The position numbers and the translations under genes were made by a program. Under the pieces are notes generated by a model that saw only the letters and a program-made list of their open reading frames with translations, had not been told where the DNA came from and did no database searches. A stretch of 64,000 nt of DNA from Psococerastis gibbosa. Taxonomy: Eukaryota > Arthropoda > Insecta > Psocodea > Psocidae. Where the stretch lies: assembly GCA_963971405.1 (NCBI GenBank), contig OZ020486.1, forward strand, positions 30,713,419 to 30,777,418, read 5' to 3'. Positions 11,166 through 22,244 of this stretch are shown here, in pieces; positions within the stretch are counted from its first letter, which is position 1, and each line of letters starts with the position of its first letter.

Positions 11166-12018
11166 AAGCAGACTGACCACTAGACCTAAGACCTTCAATA
11201 AGAGGACCACGTAACAATTCACAAAATAAAGACAATAAAGTACAATAACGCCTCCATTAAAAAAAATCTTACCATAAACGATAAATCCAAGGAAGTATCC
11301 GCAAATAAAATTGTTAGAGGAAATAACAACACCCACGAGATCAAAAACACGACGCGAAGCAAAAACGGCAACAAGTAACGTGACTTCACTCGTCAACAAC
11401 GTAGCGGCAACTGAATTCTGGAAAAGCGTCCAGCCTGGAGTGGGGGCCCGGAATACGTTAGCTGTTGCTTTACCCTTCAGGTTTATGCGTATGCGAGTAG
11501 CTTACTTGACGTTCACAGCTTTAAATAAACTATAATTTTAGGCCTATTTCATTTACAGTATACAGATATTTTACATCATACAGATAACTTTTATGGCACT
11601 GTACCTATACAAGTATGCATAGCAACTACCGTTTTAGGTATCACAGAAAACACTTGATTATTGAATATATTTTCTTTTCGTATCATGAATATCTAAAAAG
11701 AGCACTTTGTCTTATCTTATTATTGGATTCAGCTACAGCATAATACAATGTAATGAAATAATTTTGTAAATTGATAGACTGTGTTTTCTAATTAAGCGCA
11801 CGACGATAACATTTTTGTTGTTGCGTTTTAGTTGTCAATAAGTGCAATTACATACAGTGTTCTCACATTTTACAATTTCTAGTCTAAATTGTTCATGAAG
11901 GTCAAAGAACGACAGAATTCTGCTTTCAAATCAAAATATCCCCCAAATACTTCGCGTTATAGGTTATACTCATAGAATAAGGACACATACCGTACGTATA
12001 AGCCTAATAAGTAATACA
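11166..12018. other. Gene-free stretch
   Basis: No domain, tRNA-like segment or bounded repeat recognised; open frames overlap on both strands and look like chance. Confidence 0.45.
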
Positions 12019-12087
12019 CAGTGCCGGATTAACCCCTGGGGGGCCGGGGGCACAAGATATGGGGGGGGGGGGGCCGTGGGTGCAAAC

Positions 12088-13226
12088 CAGAGGCGGACGA
12101 GGTGGTCCCAGACAGAGGCGGTCCCAGCCCTCATAAAAGGGGGAGGCACTTGTCAATGGCGTAACGATAGGTTTTTGAAGGTGTATAATTTGGCGCCTCT
12201 CCACCCATTTTCATAAAAGTTGTTCAGGAGACAGAGGGCTGAAGTAGTGGGGTTTTTCCCATTTTGAGAGTAAAAAGGCTTACATATTACAAAGAATCAA
12301 TATAATTATGGACAAGGGGGGCCTGGGGGTCTTCCCCGGGAGAAAACGTTTGAAAAATAGGGCAGAATTGGTGATTTTTTACGCATTTTGAGAGCACTAA
12401 GGTCTAAGGCTTATATATTAGAATGAATCTAGGCCTATATAAACGTGGACAAGGTGACAAGGGGGGCCCGGGGGCCTCCCCCGGGAGAAATGTTTTGAAA
12501 AATAGGACTGAAATAGTGAGGTTTTGCGCATTTTGAGTGCTGTAACACTTAGATTTTAGAGACAAAGAATATAACTGCTGTCGAAAGGGAGGGGGGGGGG
12601 GGGCGCAATTGCCCGCAGTGCCGGTCGCTGCGTCCGCCTCTGGTCCCAGACCTCATAAAAGGGGGAGGCACTTGTCAGTGGCGTAACGATAGGTTTTCGA
12701 AGAGGGCGGTGTATGATTTGGCACCCCTCCACCCATTTCGATAAAAGTGTACAACATGGTGAAAGCCGTTCTCAAGGACGTATGAAGCTTTTAAATTAAT
12801 GACCTTAATTCGTTTCGGAGGATATGAAGGGGGAAATTTTTTGAAAAATAAGGCTGAAATATTGAGGTTTTACACATTTTGAAACCAATAATTTTAAGGT
12901 TTATATATTACAGGGAATTAATATAATTGTGAACTAGTGGGACCCGGAGGTCTCCTTCGGGTAAAAGTTTTTGAAAAATAGGTCTGAAATATTGGGATTC
13001 TACGCATTTTGAGAGGAATAAGGTTTATAAATTCGTAAGCAATTAATGTAATTGGGAACAGGGGGGCTGGGGTCTCCCCCGGGAGAAAATGTTTGAAAAA
13101 TAGTGCTGAAGTAGTGGGGTTTTAAGCATTATGAGTGCTGTAACACTTAGATTTTAGAGGCAAATAATATCACTGCCTTCCAAAGGGGGGAGGGAGGCGA
13201 TAGCAGGTCGCTTCGTTAGCCTCTGG
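12088..13226 (+). mobile_element. Middle hAT-type element of the nest
   Basis: It begins CAGAGGCGGACGAGG and ends TTAGCCTCTG. The flanks GTGCAAAC and GTTCAACC agree at six of eight positions, so the target duplication is degenerate and the boundary is inferred. The same junction (GTGCAAAC then CAGAGGCGG) recurs at 63171 onwards, which suggests outer and middle elements have amplified together as a composite. Confidence 0.65.
12113..12642 (+). mobile_element. Inner hAT-type element of the nest, 530 bp
   Basis: Begins CAGAGGCGG, ends CCGCCTCTG, and is flanked by a perfect 8-bp duplication GTCCCAGA (12105-12112 and 12643-12650). It is nearly the same element as 3948-4475, with the same order of modules. 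The relative at 63171 reads uninterrupted through GGTCCCAGACC, giving a natural empty site. Confidence 0.92.
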
Positions 13227-13441
13227 TTCAACCTCCCCTAAAATTCATAAATCTACCTACCAGCATTGCAGCAAAAAAAAAAAAAAAAAAACACTATTGC
13301 CCGCCAATTTCAAAACTTTTAATTTATAATTTTTTTTATATTTTTATCTAAAAATATCTCATTCTGGGGGGGGGGGCGGAATTTTAGGCATTTCTGGGGG
13401 AGGGCCTGTGCCCCAAGTGCCCATAGGTTAATCCGGCACTG

Positions 13442-14065
13442 GTAATAAACGTATCTTTAACATTGATCATGGAATTTCCAATCCCCTTTCCCCCCTCCTT
13501 GAACCATGTGTACGGCGTAATTAATATTTAGAGAATGAATTTTTGTAATTTGCTGTGGCATAGGTACTTTTGCCTTATTCGGAAATGGATGCCTCATGCT
13601 AAAATTGAAAAAGCCACCGCGCGGCCTTGCCAAAAATTTTCCATTCCTGACAACTTATTAACTGACTGTGACTTGAAAACTATTAACTTACTAACTCACA
13701 TATACTGCGAGCATGACTAATGAAGGGATGCTCCAGTTATTTAAAGTACGACATCATTAATGCAAATTTCAGACTACTCCGGCGTGGTTAATCGCTAATT
13801 AACAATTTCTAGCTTCTTTGATGCACATTACACGCGCAATATTAGTAGCCATTCACAGCAAATTTTCAAATAAAGGAGAGTACAGCAAAGCCAATAAGCT
13901 ACTTACTGTACGTCGGATTTGGTTGCCAAAGCAACAGGGTTTCAAATTATATAACTAATTCATTGATATTAGACTGATGTATTGTCTATGTATTACATGC
14001 GAGTACCGAGTTTTGGCTTTTGGCTGTTTCACTAGTTTCTGTCTGTTTGTATGTACATATGAGTA
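13442..14065. other. Gene-free stretch
   Basis: No gene or bounded repeat recognised; open frames do not exceed about 61 codons. Confidence 0.45.
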
Positions 14066-14257
14066 CCAAAGTCGCCAGTGAAATTTTTGACAAATTTTTC
14101 AGAAACCACAAATCCTGTAAATACAGTAAAAATCATATACTGCATTAAACTGGCAATACAGTTACTGAACTATGAGTTTAGTTTAATACAGTATATTATT
14201 TTTACTGCATTTACATCAGGGGTTGTGGTTTTTGAAAAATTACATTGGCGACTTTGA
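14066..14257. mobile_element. Foldback MITE, about 192 bp
   Basis: Two arms of about 85-90 bp are imperfect inverted copies. The left arm runs CAAAGTCGCCA, AATTTTT, CAGAAACCACAA, TACAGTAAAAATCATATACT. The right arm carries the complements, ending TGGCGACTTTGA. TA lies just outside each end (14064-14065, 14258-14259). No coding sequence. The arms differ by several substitutions and small gaps, so the copy is not recent. Confidence 0.75.
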
Positions 14258-14507
14258 TACTAGACGACTCATATTTTCTTTTCCTGTTGGCTACCTCATT
14301 ACTCAGAATCTCGGATCGGTCGGTCAGTCCTGCAAGTATGGTTTAAATATACGTAGTTTCACATGTGAACATCAAATAATTTTTTCGTTGCCAATGCTCA
14401 GCCTATGCCATTTCGTGATGGGAAACTTGCATAAAAATTTAGAAAAAGGGGGAAACCGTCTAATACGCAGCTTTTAAATTAGAGGGCAAGGCCTGAGTTC
14501 CCTTGCG

Positions 14508-15005
14508 CAGGGCCGCCCTGAGGGTTGGGGATGCCAGAGGGGGGGGGGGGTCCAAGGGGGTCAATAAGGTGCCTGATAAAGTAAGGTTTTACACGTTTTG
14601 ATAGCAGTAACATTTTGATTTTACAGATGAAGAATATTATTGCAAACGAGGGGCGAGCGGGGGGGGGGGGGATCCCCTTGTTGAAAGGTTTGAAAAATAA
14701 AGCTCAAATAGTGGGGGTGTACGTATTTTGACCTCAGCAATGTTTACAGCTTACAGACCTTTACTTATATAAAGTGCTCAAAGCAGGGGGTCCAGGAGCT
14801 TCCCCTGAAGGAACATTTTTTAAACCATAGGTTCGAAATAATGGAGTTCAAGAGATTTAGCAGACGAAGACTATATTAACAAGACTGGAAACAGGTGGTC
14901 CGCGGCCTCCCCTGGGGGAATAATTTATAGTAAATAGGTGCAAAATAGTAAGTTTCTACAAAAGCGCGGGGGTTGAAGAGATCGCCCCTGAACAAAAGAG
15001 CTAGA
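14508..15005 (+). mobile_element. Decayed hAT-type element with G-run modules
   Basis: It opens with CAGGGCCGCCCTGAGGG, a hAT-like terminal motif, and continues with degenerate versions of the roughly 125-bp modules seen at 3948-4475 (TTTTACACGTTTTGATAGCA, TTTGAAAAATAAAGC, CTCCCCTGGGGGAATAA). No matching right end or target duplication was found, so the right boundary is approximate. Confidence 0.55.
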
Positions 15006-15891
15006 GTTCAGCCTCTCTTGAGACATTGTCGTTCATAATTAGTTTTTTTCATTAATTTTAATTTAGAGAAAGACGTCTCACATGTGGTAAAGTTAGAGCA
15101 CGTGTCAAAACGTTTATAAACCAACGTTATTACGGTAGGCTACCTACTGCCTATATCAACCCCCATTTCACAATGCAATCCAAATATGTTAAGTATATAC
15201 TGTACATATTTTTTAATGTTTGTTTTATATGTACATGTGTATACATATTTTTTGCCCAATTTGGTGCCCCTAGGCGATGTGGACAACCCCCACCCCCTCA
15301 TTACACTAATGCTTGTTTCACAAGCTATGCCGACGGCCAGGTTGATACTTAAAAACCTCAAAATATTGTAGTGCCGAATGGCTAGGATGCCACAAAGGCC
15401 TGTGGTCCTTTAGCCACCCCATATAAAATAAGGGGATGATATAAGCAGGTATTGTAAGAAAAGCAATTAAGAAACGTGAGACCGCAAATAGCCAAGGGGA
15501 AACAATAATACGAGGGTAGGTCACGGGGGGTGCGGTCGTCCCAAATATTCGCACCATCATCTCCCGTTAATGGTCTCTCTCCATCTTTTGTTACGGCCAA
15601 ATTGACTCCCAGTGAGCTGGGCACGTTTAAAGCCTCCTATTTGGGAAATTAAAACGGCCTATAAGCTCTATACCGCCTCTATAGAGGGTCACTATTGGGC
15701 AGCCATTGTTGAAAGATTACAATTTTGCAGCTAACAGTGATATTATATTCGCTTTTTCATTCTAAGGGTTCATCCATGGTAAATCCATTCCAATGTAATT
15801 TGCATGTAGGAAACTCGCGGAAGCAGAAAAAAATTATATAGTCGAAGCGGCGAACCTCCCACGTGGGTGGTGGCGCCCGGCCGCCCGGCCA
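15006..15891. other. Gene-free stretch
   Basis: Overlapping open frames of up to about 80 codons occur on both strands around 15140-15620, but none shows a known motif. No bounded repeat recognised. Confidence 0.4.
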
Positions 15892-16086
15892 GGACATGTA
15901 GAGTAGTGGTACGGACTCTGACTTTCACCCGAAAGGTTGTTGGTTCGAGTCCTACACTTCCGACATTTTCCGGCCATGCTTCGGAGGGCATGTAAAGCAG
16001 GCGGTCCTGGGCCTTCCTAGTTGAGTGTAAGAGAGGGCTAGGTTGGCTTAGTAATAGAACAAAAAGTCCTTATTTATTTATTTATC
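15892..16086 (+). repeat. SINE-A copy
   Basis: Starts GGACATGTAGAGTAGTGGTA, with the B-box GGTTCGAGTCC near 15951, and ends TTAGTAATAGAACAAAAAGTC plus an ATTT tail. Compared with the other copies it lacks about 19 bases of the GGCTTTAAAGCCCTAACTCC segment. Otherwise complete. Confidence 0.88.
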
Positions 16087-17169
16087 TAAGTGGGGGGGGG
16101 GGGTGGAAATAGGGAAATAGTAGAATTGATTGATTCTATAAAGTAATACATTAAACACTAATTTACACTTAATTTAGAAGTGTTATATCCAAGTTAACAC
16201 ACAATCGTGAGTGGATGAGTTATATAGTGCGTTCTAGACGTATGGTTATATTTTTGGTTTATTTTGGTGATTATTATATTTTAAAGTATTTTTTAAGTAT
16301 AAAAGCTTGTGACTTAATACATAATCCAAATACATGTAACTATAGAACAAAAGTTTAAACGCGTGGTTCAAAGCAACCGACATAAACAAATATGGCGGGG
16401 TCAAACCACTGTCGTTCGCAGCGCTACCTATATAACACAGTTAACCAACTCAGAAGTGCGTTTCGATAGCACGCTTGTTAGATTGGTTATCGGGTTCCAT
16501 CTTCCATCTTCAGCAGGGACGGGTCCAGAGCATGTTGTGGGAGGGGAGGGGGTAGTTGTGGTTCAAAATATAACAAAAAACAAATAGAACGGCGGCTCCC
16601 CCCCCCCCTGTATCCGTTCATGTCTTGATATTACACACTTAACTAGAGATAACTCGACAGCACCAACATTGTGAAGACCCCTATAGAGAAAATTGGCGTC
16701 GTGCCTTGCGCATTTGCGGCGGTTTCCCTCCTAACGTGTCCAGTGGACTACGTTTTAGGTCAGTAGGCATGGGAAAATGTTCAATAATACAGGACGACCA
16801 CAATTTCAATTTGTTTAGGCTGCAAGTCCCGTTAATACATGACAATACCTTATTTCTTTACAGACCATGTATTTGGTTAGGCGTGGAGAACGGATTTCAT
16901 CCTAATCCATACTTCCCGTCTATTGCCTTGGCCTCCACTGAGCAAACTCTTTCATGTGCAACGGATGGATGGCTAAGAGCGCAGCGCGAATATTATGGGC
17001 GTCACCAGCTATGGGCAAGGAGAGGCTGCTACCCTCTAGAGGTGCAAAACTTATTTAGAAAAGTAGCTTCAATTTAATAATCATAATTGGTTTTACTCTG
17101 TCCACTCCGAACCCTATCTTAATGCAAATTTCGCATGCCATGCCTAGACCAGCCAATATTATAATATGC
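16087..17169. other. Gene-free stretch with one unexplained open frame
   Basis: The plus-strand frame 16706-17077 encodes 123 residues (begins MRICGGFPPNVSSG). It contains no motif I recognise and has no similar copy in the window. It is longer than most random frames here but is not convincing as a gene. G and C homopolymers occur near 16091 and 16599. Confidence 0.25.
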
Positions 17170-17310
17170 TGCTGAGCCTCCGAAATACAATCTTAGAAGC
17201 CTAAGCAGTTCCACTGAAGATGTTGACCGCAGATGTTGATGAAACGTTTGGAAGTACGCTTTCAGAATGACCACGGCCTATCATCCCAGATTCTGCTGAT
17301 TCGTCACGTA
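17170..17310 (+). repeat. Penelope-like 3'-end fragment
   Basis: GAGCCTCCGAAATACAATCT, TTCCACTGAAGATGTTGACC, GCAGATGTTGATGAAACG and TTTGGAAGTACGCTTTCAG match, nearly base for base, the terminal block of the Penelope element at 37515-38215. It retains the CTGAAGA...GAAAC hammerhead-like core. No endonuclease frame is attached. Confidence 0.75.
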
Positions 17311-17751
17311 ACTCCGGCCGTGGAAGCCTTTGTAATTATAAAATACTATAAAGCTTATACCCTTGTTCCGTACCTCCAACCTGAAAACTGGCAAAGCCCC
17401 TTGGTAGGCATCCGAAAATAGTTAAAGTAACCATTGACGAGAAGTATAATCTCAAAGTGTAGAAACAAAATCTTCCAAAAAATTAAAAGTTTAAAAATTG
17501 AAAATCAATTGCTTTCGGTATTATTCCACTGTCTCCACAACACTCAATAGCGCGGGGGTTTTATATAATATTAATACAAATTTTGAAAGGGAAAGAGGCT
17601 ATGGAAATAGGATATTTCCGAATGACCCATTTTAAGATGCGGTACTTCGTCTGCTTTATATTTTCAATAATAGTGAAGTGTTGGAGGGTTTTAAAGGAAT
17701 TTTATGTATGTATAGGTCATTTCATGTGAACTACAATATTTACTCCCTTTC

Positions 17752-17910
17752 AAAAAATAAATAATTAATTCTGTTCTGTTACTAAGCCAGCCTAACGAAG
17801 TTAGAGCTTTGAAGCTCTCTCTTGTACACAAGGGCCCGCCTGCTTTACAAGCCATCCCAAGCATGACCAGAAAATGGAGCAAGTGTGGGACGCAAACCAA
17901 CAACCAACAT
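17752..17910 (-). repeat. SINE-A copy, head missing
   Basis: Minus-strand copy with the tail (AGTAACAGAACAGAATTAAT), the AGAGAGAGCTTCAAAGCTCT segment and the CATGCTTGGGATGGC segment. It decays before the tRNA-like head. More diverged than the copies at 15892 and 22296. Confidence 0.75.
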
Positions 17911-18670
17911 GTAAAGGTTTTCTCTTTTAAAGTAAAAATTACCGTGTGTATATTGTCCCATTCGTCAAGCAATTGATATCACGATAATACGAAAACGAAA
18001 AGAAGCCAAGAACAATTGAAAACAGTTCAATATGCTGCAACAGTACTAATTCTACCTTAATAGAAACAATAGGAAGAAACCATATTAATGATTGCCCCTA
18101 TAGGACTGCCGACTAGGGTCTGGGCCTACAACAAATAGAAAAGTCGTGCACTTAGGCGGCCTCCCCCCAACTTGTGAGGTCCAGGCATAAGTACTGCCTG
18201 AAAGAAGACTTATGGTCGTCAATACCTCGATAACCAGCCCAAGTCTTCTTAAATTGTTCCTTTGCGTATGAATATAAGTAAATGATAGTGGGATGAACTA
18301 ATTTTAGCTGTGTTGCCTTGATTAGGCTAGTCACTAGTGGCGCTTGATTAACCACTTTAAAAATCTTAAATCTACATGTCCTTGCACTTTATTGGCTACT
18401 TCGTAAACTAGTGCTATAAAAATAGCGCCATAGCATGACATGGCATAAAAGGGGATTGGTATAGCGATGTGTGCCCCATTAGTGTCTACATAAGTTACTA
18501 ATACAGTACTAAAATATTGGAGAGTTCTTTTTTAATTTTTTTTGTGTTTTCCGAATTTCTATTTTAATAATAATAATATAAACGTGTATTTACAAGATCT
18601 AATATACAGTTTTTGTAATAATGGTTGCGCTCCCTCGTACCGTGAGGCGTGTGAGGGTCACGCATTATCT
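17911..18670. other. Gene-free stretch
   Basis: No gene or bounded repeat recognised. Confidence 0.4.
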
Positions 18671-18714
18671 TGGGCGGCTATTACACTGACAATCCTCAGT
18701 GTAATAGCCGCCCA
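18671..18714. repeat. Perfect 19-bp hairpin, GGGCGGCTATT core
   Basis: TGGGCGGCTATTACACTGA at 18671-18689 is followed after six bases by its exact complement (18696-18714). The GGCGGCTATT core equals the terminal sequence of the element at 50814-51206, so this looks like the pared-down ends of that foldback family with the interior gone. Confidence 0.75.
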
Positions 18715-18750
18715 ATCTAAGTGGTAGGCTACAGCCTTACAAGCTTAAAA

Positions 18751-19140
18751 TTACTTAAACATAGACAATATAAAAATATCAATTAAGTGTTTTGTGTTAA
18801 TTGTTTTGCAATTGAGTGTTTTCAATTTGTTAGTTATGAATAGGCTTATTTTGGACTTATGCCTGCTTCTGACATCGTATTCTGGTTTTTTATAGATGTG
18901 CTTAGAATATATGTTGAAGGCTGATATTGCCTTATATAGCAGACTGTTTCTTATGCGCGAAAGGTACCATGAGGGTAGTGGAAGTGTTTCGTATGCATGA
19001 GATCTAGTGTTTCGGATATTGACAGAAGGACTAACGATTTTATGCGCTATATGCCTCTTATTAAAGGAAAGTAGTTGCTTATTGTATAGTAGTTCCAGCG
19101 GAGTGGTCAAGAGGTAATCGGAGGGGCAAAAGCCTAACAA
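18751..19140 (-). pseudogene. LINE C-terminal fragment, like 32276-33822
   Basis: The minus-strand frame of 129 residues aligns in order with the C-terminus of the LINE at 32743-33822. Shared blocks are LLYNKQLLSFNKRHIA against LLYNKNLLMFTTKHIA, NTRSHAYETLPLPSW against TTRSTAYHTLPLPHW, and SLLYKA against SLRYKA. This places it just after the reverse transcriptase thumb. The polymerase domain is absent, so it is a 5'-truncated insertion. It ends at a stop, with AT-rich 3' sequence beyond. Confidence 0.75.
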
Positions 19141-19206
19141 GGGTTGAAATTAAATATCGCATGAAGTATCGATCAAAGAACTGTCTTTTTTTCTTATTTT
19201 TTTGGC

Positions 19207-19800
19207 TTAAGGGTATACAGCCATTACCAAATCCATCTGGCAAAAGACTGCTATCGGGAGCTCACTGGACAACGAGGTTGCCCAGGGACCGTCTAAAACA
19301 GCTTGCCCAACGTCCTACCACTTTTGTCCGATACTCTCCAGGAAGCTGGCCACCTCCGTCAACACCCCTCTGTCCAAGTCCTGGAGCACATCCATACATG
19401 TAAATGGCGGAAACTTCCCCTGGTCCTGCAACCTGCTAATAAGCTCTGTCCTCTCCCGGCTGTAGAGGGGGCACTCAAAAGTGATGTGGTCCGGAGTGTA
19501 TTGATACATGATACTTGCCTCTTCATAATTGGCCGCAATTATCAAAATTGAATTCTGCAAAAAGTGGTTGGTGAGGGCGTCCGGAGCAAGGTATTCGCAA
19601 ATTGGCGTCAACTGTTGTTAGCAGGGGCGGATTAAGGGGGGGGCGGTCTGCTTCAGATGCATTGGCTTTGCAACCAATGTTAGTGGCATCGGCAACGTTG
19701 GAAAGGGGGCACTTGCTTTTGAAATATGATCCGCCACTCACTCCCAAATTTTTTCGTTTAATCCGCCACTGGTTGTTAGTGACGGCCAAATATCATACAT
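19207..19800 (-). pseudogene. LINE 3' fragment (RNase H-type) split by a MITE
   Basis: The minus-strand frame 19315-19611 includes PDHITFECPLYSRERTEL, the C-terminal Cys/His-like motif that follows RNase H in Jockey/I/R1 LINEs. Its downstream sequence (19255-19312, minus) contains TTAGACGGTCCCTGGGCAAC, which matches the segment after the similar LINE tail at 54067-54440. The hAT MITE at 19622-19771 interrupts its upstream part. Polymerase and RNase H domains are missing. Confidence 0.7.
19622..19771 (+). mobile_element. Small hAT-type MITE, 150 bp
   Basis: Ends CAGGGGCGGATTAA and TTAATCCGCCACTG are inverted copies with small differences, and the element is flanked by a perfect 8-bp direct repeat GTTGTTAG (19614-19621 and 19772-19779). 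It lies inside the LINE fragment, so it is younger. Non-coding. Confidence 0.92.
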
Positions 19801-20075
19801 CAAAATGTAGAGGAGTATTACTTCTAATTGATGCAATATGTTTGATAGCTCTACAATTAATACTTCCAATGAAATTCAACTTTGCAAAAATAAAAACACT
19901 TAGTGGGAGGTGTCTGACTTCGTCAAGTGGTGAAATAAGTCAATCTTTATAGGTTTATATAGGTTAAGTTGTATTTTTCATTGTTGTTTTTTGTTTGTTT
20001 GTTGGAAGAGCATAGCAGGAAATAACCACATCCATGTTTTCTTTGCTATTTTCATATTTCTTGTGTATAGGTGTA

Positions 20076-20276
20076 TAGTCCACGCAAAATGAGAAATGTA
20101 TGGACATGGAATGTTTTGATCCGGTGCAACACTGTAAAAATATTCCTTGCACCATTTTGTGTTACCTTGTTACATTGGATGCAAGCCATAACCAAAATTG
20201 TGCGAAGAATATTTTTACAGTGTTGCACAGGATCAAAACATTCCATGTCCATACTTTTCTCATTTTGCGTGGACTA
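20076..20276. mobile_element. Palindromic TA-flanked MITE, 201 bp
   Basis: Begins TAGTCCACGCAAAATGAGAA and ends with the complement. The arms of about 85 bp are nearly identical, including TATGGACATGGAATGTTTTG and CAACACTGTAAAAATATTC. TA directly flanks both ends (20074-20075, 20277-20278). Non-coding despite small open frames on both strands, which are mirror effects of the palindrome. Confidence 0.85.
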
Positions 20277-21137
20277 TAACTGACTGTACTTCTACAAGTA
20301 TAGGGCAGTATAGACTAACTGTATAATAATTATTATTAAATACTGTTGTGGTCAAGGTATCTTTTGACCCCCTTTGAGTACCTATGCACACCTTACCAAC
20401 TCCCATCAGAACAGGAAGTGTTCTGCGCGTTCTGACAGGTTCTCATCAATAGTATTTACGGTTTAAACAGTTATTCAGACCACTCACCACTGCACATAGC
20501 GCCGTATTGTTCAGATTGTTATCTTCACAAGTTGGGCCTGTAACACATAGTACCTAATTTTGGATTTTACCATCTACTGATTTCGAGATTGGCATGCAAA
20601 ATTTCTACAACAGACAGCTGGCAGAACAGGAGTGAGAGACAGGACAAGATAAATAACTGAGGGGAGGCAAGCGTAATTATTTATAGGACGATTCCCTCAA
20701 AATTCAGGAGCTGAGGATTGAGAAAATGATGGCAACAAATTAGGTATCAGCTGTGGGAGGTAGCGGTTCGTGTAAGCATCGGTCTCGGTCGCTTACACTT
20801 CCCGGCACTTGGTTAATAATTGCTGGCCATTTTCTGTCACCATCACCATGATGTGTAAATGAAATGTTGATTCCCTGACAGTGACTTGGACGTGCGAGAC
20901 TCTACACACCATGCGATCGGAAACATGTCGTAACTCATAAAAATGATTGCATTTATAAATTTTTACTGAAAATTTAACAAATTGCTTTTATTGTCGTATT
21001 TAGAAATCTTTAACAATAGGGAAACCATACTAAAGGACAGATTATTTACAGAATCATCCCCTCATAGATTTAGCCAGCAAGTTAGGAATAGGTAGCTAAC
21101 CGGCTCCACCCCTTTCTCCCAATAGCAGCTTCCAGGC
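20277..21137. other. Gene-free stretch
   Basis: About 20870-20930 contains a scrap of the dispersed repeat also seen near 470-515 and 25640-25690. No gene recognised. Confidence 0.4.
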
Positions 21138-21316
21138 TTAGTAGTGGTACAGACTGACTTTCACCTGAAAGGTTGTTGGTTCGAGTCTTGCTACATTTTC
21201 TGGCCTTACTTACTAGTTGAGTGTAAGAGAGGGCTTTATAGCCCTAACTCCGCTATGTTAGCTTAGTAATAGAACAAAAAAGCCAATATTAATTAATTAA
21301 TTTATTTATTTATTAA
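21138..21316 (+). repeat. SINE-A copy, diverged
   Basis: AGTAGTGGTACAGACTGACT, the B-box region GGTTCGAGTCT, GAGTGTAAGAGAGGGCTTTA and the tail TTAGTAATAGAACAAAAAAG are all present. The middle (GCTTCGGAGGG to CCTAG) is shortened. It ends in AATTAATTTATTTATT-like simple sequence. Confidence 0.82.
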
Positions 21317-22244
21317 TATATATATATATAGATGGCATACCTAAAACTACAATTTAGCTACCTCAATTCAAAGCTGTTTAATTTAAAAAAAATTCTTGCA
21401 CATGGGATTTAATATTTCATATATGAGTTTTGTGCTAACACTCCTGGAGCTGGATAAACAGTGTTGGAGGGTTCGGGAATAACACCCCCCCCCCCCTGAG
21501 TTTTTTTAAAAAACGGCTTAAAATTGTTTGAATTTAAGCATTTCTAAGTATTCTTTTCTAGAAAAACAAGTTTATATTGTTATTGGACGGCACCCACTGC
21601 TAATTGGTTGTTGTTTTTCTTAATCCAAGCCTCCGGGCATGATTCCACGTTCCTTTTGTTTTAGAGCTCCCCTTTCGCCCCCGAGTCTAGAGTTTCACAG
21701 CCCTAATAAGAAATGATCCCGTGCTAATGAATGAAATCTTGTCGAAGAAGCTGGAGCTGTGTGAGTGGATAATATTTCCTCGTTATTCAACGTAGCGCTC
21801 CCGTTTGCTTTCAATTATTTGTGTAAGCAATTAGCGCGTTTCTTACTCGGCTCGGGGGTTTCCATGGCAAGTTTTCCACATTTTCTGTGATAAGTCAAGG
21901 AGAAAATTGCAAATGCCGCGTTTAATGAAACACGCCAGACTTTGCCATGAAGTCACCTGCTAACTACTCAAGTCGGCACTAACACCTTTTAAACAGAGTT
22001 TTAATCATAAAATTGTTAAAATGGATCCTACTTAAAAAGGAAGCAACTTTCAAATTCACACTTCTATTGGTAGATGCACCGTTTCATTATAAAATAAATA
22101 ATTAAATAAAGATGACACTGATTTTCACACGCGCCATATCATTATAAATGACGGCACGCGTGCATCATTTCTTCAAAATAGCCACATTCCGCTGAAGGAA
22201 GCATGAGCGAAAGCAGAGCTAAGGAAAGCCTATTATGAGGAAAC
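21317..22244. other. Gene-free stretch
   Basis: Contains a C homopolymer at about 21485-21496 and AT-rich simple sequence. No gene or bounded repeat recognised. Confidence 0.4.

Larger units (their letters stand above)
12019..13441 (+). mobile_element. Outer hAT-type element of a three-layer nest
   Basis: The left end CAGTGCCGGATTAACC has its exact complement GGTTAATCCGGCACTG at 13426-13441. The flanks are GTAATACA (12011-12018) and GTAATAAA (13442-13449), an 8-bp target duplication with one mismatch, as in hAT transposons. It holds a second hAT-like element (about 12088-13226), which holds a third (12113-12642). Interior sequence is made of degenerate modules of roughly 125 bp, each with a GGTCTCCCCCGGG-type G/C-rich core. 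No transposase is present. The truncated relative at 63171-63792 has the outer and middle layers joined at the same point but lacks the inner one. Confidence 0.9.

Noticed and set aside
15770-15991. 73-codon minus frame with GLEPTTFRVKVRV
   Set aside because: It is the antisense translation of the SINE-A head; such peptides are a common artefact of tRNA-derived SINEs.
16706-17077. 123-residue plus frame as a host exon
   Set aside because: No motif, no splice context that I can defend, no repeat copy; kept only as an unexplained frame.
20052-20283. Overlapping open frames on both strands with similar peptides
   Set aside because: Explained by the inverted arms of the MITE at 20076-20276.
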